DNA of 64,000 nt from Rotaria macrura (taxonomy: Eukaryota > Rotifera > Eurotatoria > Philodinida > Philodinidae), in the NCBI GenBank assembly GCA_900239685.1, contig OENT01000170.1, positions 112,004 to 176,003 on the forward strand, written 5' to 3'. Within the stretch, counting starts at the first letter, position 1. Each line of letters opens with the position of its first letter. A program made the position numbers and the translations under genes. Positions 1 through 12,534 of this stretch are shown here, piece after piece. A model generated the notes under the pieces. The model saw only the letters and a list, made by a program, of their open reading frames with translations. It was not told the DNA's origin and made no database searches.

Positions 1-1097
1 TCAATGGTCGCTTGTCCCCATTGTCGGTAGTTTAATTCCTAGTCCTCGTGATGGCCATTCGGCATGTGTCATAAATGATCGAATGTATATTTTTGGTGGC
101 TTTGAAGATCATGTAAACGAATGCAAATTCGATGTGAATGTTGATTTATTTATTTCTACTTAGACTCAACAATTTTCCAATGATCTTTTCTATTTTGATT
201 TTAATACATCATCTTGGCATATGCGTTATGCAAAGGTTCTTTCGACTAAACTTGTTCGTACCTTCTGTTTTATAGTAAAATTTCTAATTCAAGATCGATG
301 ATGTTATGCCTCCCTGTCGTGATTTTCATTCAGCTGCAAATCTTAGCAATCAAATGTACATATTCGGCGGACGATTCGATCTGCTTGGGCCGCAACAAAC
401 AACTGAAAACTTTTATGATAATCATCTTTACACATTTCATCCCGGTGATAATTTATGGTCATTAGTTACAGCCAAAGGAGCAATACCGTGTGGAAGAAGA
501 TCACATTCTGCATGTTTGTTGTTTCACAATTTAATCATTTTTGTTATTTTTCGTTTTCCATCAATTCTTCTAGTTATTCATAATAACAAATTGTACATAT
601 TCGGCGGTTATAATAACGTGGTTGGTTTACATTACAATGACTTGCATGAGTTCGATCCGTTAACGCTCATGTGGACTTTGATAAAACCACATGGAATTCG
701 GAATCCGATACCTCGACGACGACAATGTTGTCTTGTTATTGACCATCGAATGTATATGTTTGGTGGTACAAGTCCGATATCAGCGTCAACACCTTTCAAC
801 GATTTAAACGATACACCAGATACGAATGTTCTTAGAAATACACTTCATGATCAAAGTGATCTTTACGTTTTAGATTTCGGTTTAGTTTTTATCTATTTTG
901 TTTTTCACAGTTTTATTTCTTCCTTTCCTTTGCTCTTTTTCATTTTAGCCCCATCATTGAAAACATTGTGCCTACTCTTTATTGCCAAGCAAAAAATTCA
1001 CAAGAATTTTCTTCCGAAAAAATTTCATCAAGAATATCAATTTTTTCTACATTCAGTTTCGGTTCGACGATGTTCAACATGGCAAACCAGTGGATAA
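1..1097 (+). CDS. KLHDC3: Kelch domain-containing protein 3 (3' part)
   Basis: Kelch beta-propeller protein; vertebrate KLHDC3 is a substrate receptor of a CUL2 ubiquitin ligase. The gene starts left of the window. Exons read 1-112, 164-235, 294-513, 574-879 and 949-1097; all GT..AG and all phases agree. Visible kelch signatures are DGHSACVINDRMYIFGGF, RDFHSA, HSAFIHNNKLYIFGGY and RRRQCC..MYMFGGTSP, followed by the diagnostic C-terminal SDLYVLDFAPSLKTLC, which matches my recollection of human KLHDC3 almost residue for residue. The last residues (QTSG, stop) differ from the vertebrate tail, whose terminal glycine region matters for the family's degron recognition. A polyadenylation-type AATAAA lies at 1164-1169. 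Orthology is well supported; ligase function is inferred from the family. Confidence 0.9.
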
Positions 1098-2773
1098 TTT
1101 ATTACATGAGCCCCGACACACTAAAATCGTTTTTTTTATATACTTTTACTAAATCTTTTTGACAATAAAACATTTTGTTTTTATACAATCGAAAGTGAAA
1201 TAGGCAGTTTCTGTTTTTCAATACGAATAATGACATAATTCAAGTATTTCAGTTTACTCGGCACTTGATGAGCGACAATGCAATTTTAGAGTGCGCACCA
1301 CCATCGATGTACAGCCCGTACCAGTATGACTTCTTATTTTTAATTGCTTTTCAGGTTTTGTTTTTAAATTGGTTGTGTTCGACAGATGACAAGAAGAACT
1401 TTCGAGTGATCTCGCTATCAACTTAGATAAAACAATGTAGAAAAAAATCGTTTTTAATTGTTAATAGAAGAATAGCAAAGAAAACGTACTAACGATATCG
1501 CGTAGCAATGACAAGTTAACGGGGAATGAGGATAAAATGATCTGATTTTGTCATTTCATGATCTGATTTAGCTGTCAACAAGAAAAAGAAACGTCCGACG
1601 AAACAATTCATTAGAAATAGAAAGATGTAAATTGTGTTTGTTCTTCATTATTAAATCATTAAGAGCAAGTATTTCGAGCTCGTTTTCATCAAACTCTTAT
1701 AAAAAAAAGACGTATCAACATTTATTGTTTCCAATGAAATGAATCAGCGAATCAATTTCGGCTATTTACTTTTATTTGAGAGAAAAACCCACAAAATTAT
1801 ATTGAGAAAGTACTGAAAATGATTTTTACTCGAGAATACTTTTTTCTTTATTGGTCGTTGACTCAAATTACTGCATAATGCCTTGGTGCATTCCTGTAAC
1901 ATTCAGTGGTGGCATGAATCTTAAGCCAAACAATTCAGTCATTTTCATAGAACTCAAATGTCTTTACTAAGAGTTATTTCAGACGAATATTTTATCAGTG
2001 GGAACATTCAGCGAGGTAAGGTTACAAAACAGATAATCTATTCCGGATCGTTATGTTTTATTAATGAGAGTATTTACTACGAGTTTCCAAATCGATTGCA
2101 TTCAAAATTCAGGTCGCCAAGACCAGATTATATTTTTCCAATTTATCAACTGATAATTACGATCGTCTCAATATTTTCACGTTGGAAAAAGCGGCTATGT
2201 TTTGAATAATCGATTGGTAGTCTAGTTCCAATTTAGACTTCTAAATTGAAGAAAAAGAAAGTCATATATCAATTACACTATTAGTTATAGAAGGTTAATG
2301 ATTAATTCGAAATGAGCTTTCTTTTGTCTTTGATACTGTCACTGATTTGTATTGAGATAGAGAACAAATAGTACTCATTCATGTATTAAATGCAATATAG
2401 TTGAGTTATAAATGGCGATCTAGTGACAATGAAGAAGCTTTTCATGCTCACGGCAAGTGTCAGATGATCGTTCTCTTCTCATTCTTCTTTCTCATCCATT
2501 GAAACATCGGTAGAATGAGAAAGGAAAGAAAAAAGACGATGTGAATGAAGAACGAGAGTAGAGTAATCGAGTATCATCCTCATCAACGACGTCAACAACG
2601 ATTCTATGCGTCAAACAAAGAGACCTTCGGCAGCGACTCGTTATGCATTCCAAGGTCGTTTCTCGCTACACACCCGTGTACCATAATAGACAGAAAAAGG
2701 TTTTTTACCCATTCTTCTTTACTCTCACTATATTGGTCACCATCACTAACGAGCTCGACACGACAATACCGAA

Positions 2774-2776
<3 letters not shown>

Positions 2777-2810
<34 letters not shown>

Positions 2811-2822
2811 CACACACACACA
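2777..2822. repeat. (GA)n followed by (CA)n microsatellite
   Basis: About 15 GA units (2777-2806) run directly into about 8 CA units. The surrounding 2.9-3.0 kb remains rich in GAGA/CTCT tracts. It lies about 1.4 kb upstream of FOXO. Confidence 0.9.
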
Positions 2823-3819
2823 TAGAGGCAGACACAGAGAGCGCGCGAAAGAGCGAGAAAAAATAGAGTCAGGCAACGATATAGTCTTGTCTTGCTTCTT
2901 TTTTTCTTTTCCCTTCATCACTGCTGATAGAAAAGAGAAAAAACGAGAGAAGAAAAGCAAAATAAGCTGTCTCTCCAAAAGACGGTCTCTCTCCCTCTCC
3001 CTCTGTGTCGTTGACTGCCACCACCAACACCGCTGTCGTTCTTGTTCAAGGACTGTCGGCGTCTGCGAGCCGCTAGCAGTGACGACGCTCATACGTCCCA
3101 TGTAGTTGTTGTCGAGCTTTGCTGTCCTTGAATGACAAGGTCAAGCAAATTTTTGTATCCAAAAAATATTCTTCAATTTTAACATTGAATACGTTGTTTT
3201 CTAGATTAATAGATGTAATTGCAAATCATTTCATATCATTTCATCACTATTCAACATTTTTCGTCCAAATTTTTTTAAAATTTGCGTGTTTGAGTCAAAA
3301 AATTAGAATTCGAATTATTTTTGGTCATCGTCGAATAAGTAAGTAGAACGATTCTTATTTGTTAATTTCACTAAGAAAAAACCGACAGAATATAGTGAAG
3401 AAATGAGATCTCGTATGAATTTCTTATCTTCAACCTTGAACATGAATCGATGTTATTCTGTGGCGCGTCGGTTGGCCTTGAGCTCAAGAATTGTTTGCGC
3501 ATGACGCGCCGATGAGAAAAAACGAAGAACGAACAAGGCCGTTTGTTAAAAGCACGAGTACACCAGCTCCTCAAGGACGCCATTATGTCTTCGATAAAAA
3601 CTTTCAACTGGACGAAGACAGTCACCGAAACAGAAAGGAAATTTTATTCCAAAACTAAAGAAAATGAAGTTTTCTCATTCGATATCTCCGATAGTAGAGG
3701 GGAAAATGTCAAAGATTTCGATAGGATTCATGTATATGTCTTAATGAAGGTCGTTACTCACTAACATAGCAGTAATCTTTTTTCTCTCTTTATCATCGTA
3801 AAAAACAGATTTTATTTTT

Positions 3820-3836
3820 CTTCTTCTTCTTCTTCT
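3820..3836. repeat. (CTT)n microsatellite
   Basis: A short pure CTT tract of about 5-6 units inside a pyrimidine-rich stretch upstream of the FOXO splice acceptor. Confidence 0.8.
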
Positions 3837-4238
3837 TTTTTCGTTCATTATTCTGAGGATAAAAATAAAAAACAAAATCTATTTATCGTCTTACAATAAA
3901 AGTCTACATAGAATACAAACTGAGAAAAAGTAAAGTCAATGTCAAAAGCTCTACTCTTTTTCCTCTTCGGACGAGAAAGAAGAAAAAAATCTACTGTTGT
4001 ACATCATACATTACATTTTGATTAAGAAAGAAGAAAAAAGGAAATAAATTGTAATCCTATGCACCAGCTATTTTATTATTTCTACTCAAATATGGTGACA
4101 AATCTCATCAAAAGATCAAATTATTATGAAAGACAAAAACTATCTTGATGAACATATTAAATAGGTTATAGATTTTGTTTCGTTCGAATTCTGCAAATAA
4201 GTTCAACGAAATTCTTCGTTTGCTTACAGGTCAAATCG

Positions 4239-5717
4239 ATGCTTTCAAGTCCTTCATCCATTCTTGAAGATTTCGATGAAAATTCAACTGCGAAACCACA
4301 TTTGTATCCATCATCATTGACGAGCACGAATTCTAATTATCATTCATCTTTCATCGATGACTTTTGCGGGCAAGTTCCAAAAGAAGAAGACTTTGCTGCC
4401 GACGATCAGTTAGAAGCAACATCAACAAGTAATTGTCGAACGACAGTCGAATACGATCCAAGATTAGCATTATTGATTGAAAAAGAACTCGGTCTAAATG
4501 ATCCACAAACATCAAGAAAAAATGCTTGGGGAAATTTGTCCTATGCTGAATTAATTGCTAAAGCCATTGAAAATAGTCAAAATAAACGATTAACACTTTC
4601 TCAAATCTATTCATGGATGATACAATATGTACCTTATTTTAGGGATAAAGGAGATAGAAAAAGTAGTACAGGATGGAAGGTATTGTCGGTTGCTTTTCTC
4701 TTATTGTTGAATTTATCCTTGAAATAAGACGAATTCGGTTTCGCTTTAGAACTCTATTCGTCATAATCTATCGTTGCACAACCGATTTGTTCGCATTCCA
4801 AATGAGATAGCCGGCAAGTCAAGTTGGTGGACGATCGATCCTCGAGCGAAGCAAGTTCGCGGTCGACGACGAGTTCAATCCAATGAAAATTCCACAAAGA
4901 CTGAACGACGTCGTTTAAATAAAACAGTATCAAATGACAATTCGAATGCAACATCATTTGATTACTTGTTTTCAAATGAGCAAATTCCTTCGTCATCAAA
5001 TGATGTCTATTCATCTTCGACGCCGAATCAACGATCGTTTACATCTGTTCGAGACATGAATAAAAACTTATATAATCTTCTACAAAGCAATTCTCAAGAT
5101 CCATCGTATTCATCGACACAGCCAATGCCAAATATTCTACATGATATGCTGAAATCATCTCCTCCTTCAACATCAACTGACAATGCCAACGGTTTCAATT
5201 CAGGTTTACTTATTTCATGAAGGGAAACGTAGTTGTTTTCCGCTGTATGTTTTTAATTTGCTTTGTTTTAGGTATTGATAGTGCTTACTCGTCATTATCA
5301 AAGTCACCCTCAGCCAGTTCACAATCTCCTTCACCATCTCATAGTGATTACGAAATCGACCAAATGATTTCATCGAAATTAAGTAAACAACTTAAAACGA
5401 TGGATCGTTCAAGTCCGCTATTCCGTCGAATGGTCGTAGCGATAATGCGTCATCAGATGAATAAATCAAAAACGAATAATGAAAGGAGAAAACCTCTTTC
5501 GACTCCGCCATCGATTCCATCGCCATCACAATCAACATCAACCAATCTTCTGTTCAATCAAATGACACCGTCGTCCATGGATTTACAACTGCCTAATAAC
5601 TCACAAGATCCTATTCCAAGTTCAACATTTGACCTCGATGTTGAAGCAATACTCGACTTTGAACGAACGACATTCGGAGATTGTTCTTTCGATATACATG
5701 ACTTGCCCAATTTGTGA
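4239..5717 (+). CDS. FOXO: Forkhead box O transcription factor
   Basis: Nuclear winged-helix factor downstream of insulin/PI3K-AKT signalling. Exons 4239-4679, 4750-5203 and 5272-5717 give 446 aa. The forkhead domain (about residues 94-190) contains RKNAWGNLSYAELIAKAIE, SQIYSWMIQYVPYF, the FOXO-type KGD insertion (DKGDRKSSTGWK), helix 3 NSIRHNLSLH and GKSSWW. Directly after it RGRRRVQS fits the AKT consensus RxRxxS (Ser about 191), equivalent to FOXO1 Ser256. The C-terminus DVEAILDF..FDIHDLPNL resembles the acidic FOXO transactivation segment. A first AKT site near the N-terminus and the third site are not apparent. The coding start is the first ATG after a splice acceptor, so a 5' UTR intron is likely. 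Confidence 0.93.
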
Positions 5718-7650
5718 TGTGTGTTGTTTTATTTTATTTTATTTTTCTTTCTCGAGTTTTTCTTTTTCTTTTTCTATCCGGTGACCGTGTCATTATCGTC
5801 ATATGAATATTTGTTTAAATCCTAACATCGATCATTCGAACAATATCAAGCATTTATCCCTTATTTATTACTATTTGTCACGCATCAAACAATTAAGAGA
5901 ATAAATCATACGTGACAGCGACGTCATCGTTTTTTGTCTTCATGTTGACAAAATAGATTTTGAAATTCAATTAAAAAATGAACGCTTGTTTTTTGTAATT
6001 TATTAAATATAAATTCTATTCTATTTAGTTGTTTTCACTTTTTGTTTCATTCACTTGGAGTTAGTTAGAGCAGAACATCAGTTCTATCGAGCTTCTGATA
6101 AACCCGAGCTCTCACAATCAGGAGGCTTTCTATCAAAGTTAGTTGCTTGTTTCCTTAGAAAAGCGAACTTCTTTCGGATATTATGCCATCTGTCCGTCTT
6201 TTTCTTTTCCCGATCTGGTATAAATCTTATCTGTCAATGACGATGTTATCTATTGAGAGCATGTTTTATTTATTTGTTCCTTTTTTCGTTTCAATTTAAT
6301 AAACTAACAAGACATTCATAGCCTTTATAGATGACCCGCTTCTTTTCCGAAAACGCAAACGATAAATTACCGATTCATGCCCCACACCTTCATCATAATT
6401 ATTGCTACGCGTTCTCTAATTGTTATCAATCATCAAGTTTGCAGAAACGGTACGTGTCTTCAATTTGAAACAAGTCGAATTTCGAATTCATTTCATTGAT
6501 GTTTTGTTTGTGTTTTCGAGATTGAAAGTAATTCGAGCAATAGATAATCGTTTGTTTCTTCCATTTTGAGAATAGGCATTGATCCAGCAGACGATATTGA
6601 CTCTTTCAAAACAGACCCATACAATTTAACCCATTGAAAATAGATCTGTTAGAAGGAAGCATTGATTTCCTTTCGGCACAACAGTCTTCGCTTGCCTACC
6701 CATAAATGATCTGTAAATGTTAATACGAATATGGTTAATCGCATTCATTCATTCATTCATTTATAAACAAAATCAACGCACTATTTCAATCGAGTATTCA
6801 TTCATGGCAACTACTTAGCTCGTCACATGGAAATGGAGATGTAAAAATAGAAGATGACACTTGCGATAAATCTACTCGATGTTTCAAATATTAAACAATG
6901 ATTCGAAATTCGACTCGACGAAAAGTGTGTTTGATCAGACTAGTTGGCACCATATTGCCAAGACATACTCATGACCTAAGTGCTGTGTTCTATGTTAATG
7001 GCAAGATCAACAAAAGATAATGTCTATAGTTACAATGCATATTACAGAAATAACATGATTCTATAGGTTACGATAAAGAATAGACTAGTCGATGTATGAC
7101 AGAGACCAAATGTGTACGAATGTCGAAATTCTATCTTGATGAGTACATAAGACTTACTCAAATCGGAAATTCTATAATTCAGATAAGCGTATGACTATAG
7201 ACATGAGTCAAACGAAAGATAAACTTTGCTTCTGTAGCTATGCGAGCATGGACATCGGAAATTCGCATTCTTCTTCCAGACGGAATCGAGCGCTAAAACA
7301 AATTCAATCTTCTTATTTTTCTATCAGCAAGTTTAACAAGGACTTTACAAGAGACTGAGAAGCGAGTGTAGTGTAGCAATTTATAGTGCTTTCAATTAAA
7401 AGCAACCGAATACTTTTTATACGAAAGATTCCAACTGGTTTAGATATGAAAATTGAAACTGCTTTGCTCGACATTAACGCCGTTTAAAATCTCATCATGA
7501 AATCAGCAATAACAGATAACTGATATGACTTGAGTATGGTTACTCGAATAGTGTATGATCAGTATGGTCGTCGTCGTCTGAAAGATTGTAGCGTCATCTA
7601 TTCGCGGCGACATCACAACCTTAATCAACTCATTGATCTAGGAAAACTTT
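5718..7650. other. Intergenic, FOXO to GDPD
   Basis: No supportable gene. It begins with a T-rich FOXO 3' region carrying several AATAAA-like hexamers and includes a short ATTC repeat. A 61-codon frame at 6055-6240 has no domain signature. Confidence 0.6.
6742..6761. repeat. (ATTC)n microsatellite
   Basis: Five tandem ATTC units in the FOXO-GDPD spacer. Confidence 0.8.
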
Positions 7651-8525
7651 ATGCATGAATCATACGACAAAGGAATGTTAACACGCTCAGCATTATCAAC
7701 TCGTTTTCCAGTGTTTGGTAAATTCATTTGCTCATCGTTACCGATTCATGCATCACATCGAGGTGGACTCCATTGGGGAAAAGAGAATACACTTGAAACC
7801 TATCGTCGAGCTGTTAATGAGGCTCGAACAGATATTCTTGAAATAGATATATGGAAGACAAATGACGAACATCTTGTTCTTAATCATGATGGGATTATTA
7901 ATGGAATACATGTTAATCAAAGTACTCTTCGACAATTACAACATTCTGATCCGGAATTAACAACACTTGAGCAAGTTTTAAGTATGTTGTTTTCTTTTTC
8001 TAATATTCCTCTCACATGAATAATTTCGCTTGTTCGCCGTTTCTAGTTGAATTCACCGCAAACGTATCTTTAGTATTTTTCTTCGATATGAAAGATGCCA
8101 AAGCTATTCCATTAACACTTGATGCAATTAAACGATACAATCTGGAAGATCGGGTTATATTCGGTGCCGTTGATCGGATAATAAATAAGGAATTGCAAAA
8201 GCAAAAGTCTCCTTCGATACCAATATGTGCTGATATTTCAACAATGATGAAAATCGCTCTTGATTATAAACAAGGTCAACTAAATGAAAATTATCCATAT
8301 GAACATGATATACTGGGCTTTTTCATCGAGCCACACACACGATCTATGTTAACTAAACATTTAGTTGAGACCATCCATAAAGCAGGGAAACCTTTAGCTT
8401 TGGCTGGTTCACTTCTCGATGATTCAAGAGTTCAGCGAGAAATGATTGAACTTGGCATTGATATTCTAGTTACTGATCGGCCCGATGCGTTGAGACAAAC
8501 GCTTGACTCATACTCAAGCAAATAG
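7651..8525 (+). CDS. Glycerophosphodiester phosphodiesterase family protein
   Basis: Hydrolyses glycerophosphodiesters (deacylated phospholipids or lysophospholipids) to an alcohol and glycerol-phosphate or lysophosphatidate; TIM-barrel fold. Exons 7651-7981 and 8047-8525 give 269 aa. The catalytic HR(X)nExD(X)nH signature is complete: H36-R37 in SHRGG, the ENT motif at 45-47, E64 and D66 in EIDIW, and H79-D80 in NHDG. The later segments FFFDMKDAK, IFGAVD, GFFIEPH and the closing DILVTDRPDALRQ follow GDPD order. It is shorter than vertebrate GDPD1 (about 310 aa) and shows no N-terminal membrane helix, so it may be soluble or may lack an upstream exon. The 5' end rests on the first ATG only. 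Confidence 0.87.
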
Positions 8526-11500
8526 AATAATTATCAATTTCAATCCTATTCATTTACAGAGCAAATGACTTCATGTTGAACAATGAAAATCTCCTGTTTA
8601 TTTTTCTAAACATATTCACAATTTCATTTCGAATAAAGAGAAGCATAAGCATCCACTGATATATTTATCAAACGAAAACCGAACACTATATCGTTGTTTC
8701 ATATCGTCGTGCTTGACGAGATGAAAAATAAAACAACGTTAAAATTGTGATATTTTTTTCAAACAATCGTACTTTTAACTATCAAAAACTAAGTATTTAA
8801 CTTACATGGATATGTACTCAAGGAAAATTTAATATATGCCGAGTTTCAGTCACGTCGTATCTAATTTTTATCAATAGAATAGCCAGACAAATATGCTGTT
8901 GATGATAAGCTCTGAAGTCACAATAGATGTCCTTATGCTAGAGGTTTTATCTACCGATTACGACAATCGTTTTATGTGCAACGCTGCTCAATTCATTCAC
9001 TCGTCATCTAAAACTAGATTCAAGAGAAAATCAAAACAAATAAAAGAGCATTGGTTTCATCGTTTGCCTCTACATCGAGAATTATTGTTTCGCTCATTAA
9101 GTGAGATATCTCACCAGAAACAACATGTGAAACTGAAGAAAATAACATGAGGAGCTCTTTTTAAAAAGTTGACATTCGCATTGTGATCGGTTCTTTTCAA
9201 ATGACCACATTTTTAAAACAAATCAATTTCATTCTAAGATTATTCCACTAGCATGTTGATTGTTTGGCGAAAAGTTTTAGGAGAATGAGACTCGACGCTC
9301 TGAAAAATGCTCATCGATAACTACAGTCTTAATCAAAACTACGCAGATAGAATGAGAATTTATTGGTCTTTCGAACTGTCTATATAAATACATGTCATCT
9401 TTATTTCCGACTTAAAGTTGCTTTCGGACGAGTAAGTCTTCGATGGAGACCAACAATGATGTTTGTATAGAACTGTTCATGTTACAAATGAATGCTCGGT
9501 TGTTGTTTAAAAGCGCGTCAATTCTAAATGTAATCTAGTACTCGTATACACTGGTATTTTGAATGAAACTTGTTCTACGAACATAGATAATATGCGGCGA
9601 TTTCTACGTAGCATTCAAAAGCATCAGAAACTATTATGCGCTCGAGATCGAAATTCTTAAAACCCGTTTATTTTGAAAATCGTCACTTCATATAAAGAAT
9701 AACATTCGAAAAACTGTTTGCAGGTTTTGCCTATTTTCAGATACAATTTAGTAGAACGATGATTGTCTAGAATATGATATTTTCAACAAAAGGAGAAACA
9801 AAATATTATTCTAAAATAATCTTTCAAGGCTTTTTATAAAACAGAAAAAAGATTGATTTTGTTTTTGACAAACTATTTTCATATTTATTCAGGTGTTTGT
9901 TTGCAGCTAACTGGTGGTACGCCAAGGTCAAGTTCTGAGAATAGAATATTTAAAAAAGAAGTGTTCAGTACAAATGCCCTCGTTGATCCTGATCGAACAT
10001 TTTCCGCTTGTGCTCAATGAGGTTAACGTCGAAAAATATGTACATTTACAACTATATCAAAGAATTCTACTTCTAACTGGCTGCTACGGCCTGTTAGAAA
10101 CAAACAATTATCATGAATATTTCTGCGTTAACTCAGAAACAAAGAGACCTACGCAGCTGATATTTTCACACGTGAAAACAGAGAAAACATTGGGACATGT
10201 CTTTTTCTTGAATATTATGTAAGACAAAATCTTTTCAAAAGCAACAACTTCTGAAAAACATCGAAAAATAATCTGGTGTTTGGAGTTAATTCTAGCAGAA
10301 AACGACGAGACACTCATGTATTCCTAGGCAGTAAAAAGACAATGTTATTGACTGAAGGGTGTGCGAATGATAACCATATTCGTATTCGACCTTCAACTCA
10401 GAATATCAAGTCTTGCTATTTAAATCACGTCATTTTATCGATATGAAAAACCGAGTTCATTATGATTTCATCTTGAATAGTACGCGACGAAAATACATGC
10501 GGATGTCTTCTCTTTCGACCGGTGATCATTTCAGTCCTAAAGTTCTTTTCATTTTTGAGTTATTGTTACAATAGCGATGACGATTCTTCTTTCAATCATG
10601 CAGTAATTGTGATTGTCAGTCACAAGCTACAAGTGAAAAACAATTGAACCTAAATTATGAACGAAAACTCTCCTGACAAGAATTCACAATATCCCGCGAT
10701 ATAGATTTGTACCTGTATGCGTACGATCGAGTTGTTGTACGATGATTCAGTTGACACTATCATCCTAATCAGAGTCAAACATCGAGTTTGTCTCTGTGTT
10801 AATCACTTCTTTGTGGCATTGTCTTGTGGAATTCCAGAAAAATCCGTAAACATTCATTCATCTCAAAGTTGGATGAAAACTTGAATTTTGACAAAAAAAC
10901 GTTGTTTTGACTTAAATCAACAAAAATTGACATCGATGAAAACAGCGTTCTCACCAAATTTCTCTTTCGTTGAATTTCGAGAAGTCAATGAATTTTTCAG
11001 CGAAACGCAACACGTAGACAAACAAGTTATAAAAATGTAGACAGGCTCATTTTCAACACTCGGCCACAATATGATAGTATTTTTAGTTTTAACCGAATTA
11101 GACACTCTTTCACTATGGTCTTTTAAAGTCGTTTTTCAAATATTGTTGTTTTGCTAACGAAAACTTGCATCAGATTTTTCAGATTATAAAATCTGTGACA
11201 ATTTGCACTTCAGCATACAGTACAATCGATTATTTTTGTTTGTTGTTAAGGCTCTCGTTGTTTGGCGAGCGCCAACAATGTCTTGAGATCAAATCACAGA
11301 AGTGTAAAATTGTTTTCGTAAAATAATTCAATGAAACTTTGATTGACTGAATTGTGAAAAGCTGTCTTCATTCATCAGGCCACCGAGATGAACAAACACT
11401 TTGCTACTTCATTGCCGTTGTTCGTTTCAATATAAACAAGATTCGATTTTGATGAATTGAAATCAATCATAATCTACCATCTCGATGTTTTAGTTTATGC

Positions 11501-11531
11501 TGCGGAATTCACAATAACACTGAAACTTGAT
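8526..11531. other. Intergenic
   Basis: AT-rich sequence with scattered frames of at most about 100 codons (8893-9150, 9914-10222 and others), none with a domain, good splice context or signal peptide. I see no gene here with confidence. Confidence 0.5.
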
Positions 11532-11828
11532 ATGGACCTTGTTCTTATGCGTCTTATTTATTCATCTAGCCATGAGGAAGCTATTAGCTTGTGTCACAAT
11601 GAGAAACAGAGAAATTCTCTTCTCACAACGAGTCCGATATTGAAAGGTTTATTTAGCATCTATTCACATATTTCTCATTTATTTGCACGGTTCCGACACA
11701 TTGAAAAACATAGAAACAAAGCTGCACGGGTATTAAAAGGAGTGCCACTTGAGATCAATGACGTTTTTACTTCATTATTTTTCTCGAACGAAGAAGAAAA
11801 AACCTTCTATTCAAAGTTGTTGGATTAA
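11532..11828 (+). CDS. Possible small orphan protein
   Basis: A 98-codon frame from an ATG at 11532; the same frame stays open upstream without an ATG, so an upstream exon is possible. The product is helical and charged near its end (HNEKQR, HIEKHRNKAARVLKG, SNEEEKTFYSKLLD). I do not recognise it. It could be chance, a gene remnant or a terminal exon. A transcript would be needed to call it real. Confidence 0.2.
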   Translation: MDLVLMRLIYSSSHEEAISLCHNEKQRNSLLTTSPILKGLFSIYSHISHLFARFRHIEKHRNKAARVLKGVPLEINDVFTSLFFSNEEEKTFYSKLLD

Positions 11829-12249
11829 ATTAAGATGCAATTTTAATTGACAAGTTGACGTTCTATGGAATGTTTTCTTTTGATATAGTTTGGCAGAACT
11901 GTAGAATATCGACTCTGTACATATGCTATGTTGTTCATATTTTGCCAAAAATAAATCTATATATGAGTCGGAGAGCGTAAAGGAAAATGCTTTCTTCTCT
12001 CGCTTCGATCTTTGGCGCGTCTCTAAAAGATTAGGTAAATTAGGATGCCATAGAAACGTGTCAAATGCAAACTAATGAAGAGATTATCTATTCTCGTTGC
12101 TTCTAATTATAAATGTTTGTCTTCATTTCATTGTCTACCACAGCAGAAAATCCTTGAGAATTAATTCGAGGCAAAATGTCATGTATTCTTTTCGGCATAT
12201 TTTATTAATAAATAGACAGAATAATCAGGACATTTTTTAAAGTGAAAAA

Positions 12250-12525
12250 TCACGATTTTATAACTTCTTCTATTTGATGTATTTTTCGTCTTGTATTATC
12301 GTATTTGTGGTTTATTTTATTTGAAGCATGAACAAATGGTGCTTTTGCTTGATTTTTAACATTTTCCACCGCCCTGTTTCCTTTTTCAATTTTCTTCTGT
12401 CCTTCTTTGATTTTTCTGTTGGTTTTAGCTTTTACCGCTTTACGTATTTCGTGCTGCGCTTCACAACAATAACTTATTAGCAATGATACGATCAAGAAAT
12501 AAATAAATACGCGCCATGGCAACAT
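12250..12525 (-). CDS. Small secreted basic helical protein
   Basis: Single-exon 91-aa protein starting at an ATG on the minus strand (12525). Residues 1-25 (MLPWRVFIYFLIVSLLISY) form a clear signal peptide with likely cleavage near CCEAQ. The mature part is about 65 residues rich in K, R, E, N and Q (KAVKAKTNRKIKEGQKK, NRAVENVKNQAK), predicted as a long hydrophilic helix with no cysteine. That composition recalls LEA-type desiccation proteins or secreted cationic peptides, but I see no diagnostic repeat and do not assign a family. Isolated between gene-poor spacers. Confidence 0.5.
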   Translation of the reverse strand: MLPWRVFIYFLIVSLLISYCCEAQHEIRKAVKAKTNRKIKEGQKKIEKGNRAVENVKNQAKAPFVHASNKINHKYDNTRRKIHQIEEVIKS

Positions 12526-12534
12526 GATTTTCAA

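Larger units (their letters stand above)
1098..4229. other. Intergenic region and FOXO 5' leader
   Basis: No convincing coding exon on either strand. Open frames at 1958-2209 and 2545-3764 have no recognisable domain; the longest pair lie over purine/pyrimidine-rich low-complexity DNA. The stretch holds the KLHDC3 3' end, microsatellites and probably FOXO 5' untranslated sequence, because a good splice acceptor (tgcttacag) ends at 4229, nine bases before the FOXO start codon. Confidence 0.6.

Noticed and set aside
2545-3105. Long opposite-strand open frames over 2545-3105
   Set aside because: They run through GA/CT-rich low-complexity DNA on both strands; the peptides are RE/SL repeats with no domain.
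9914-10222. 102-codon plus-strand frame
   Set aside because: It starts from GTG, has no good splice sites, no domain and no signal peptide.
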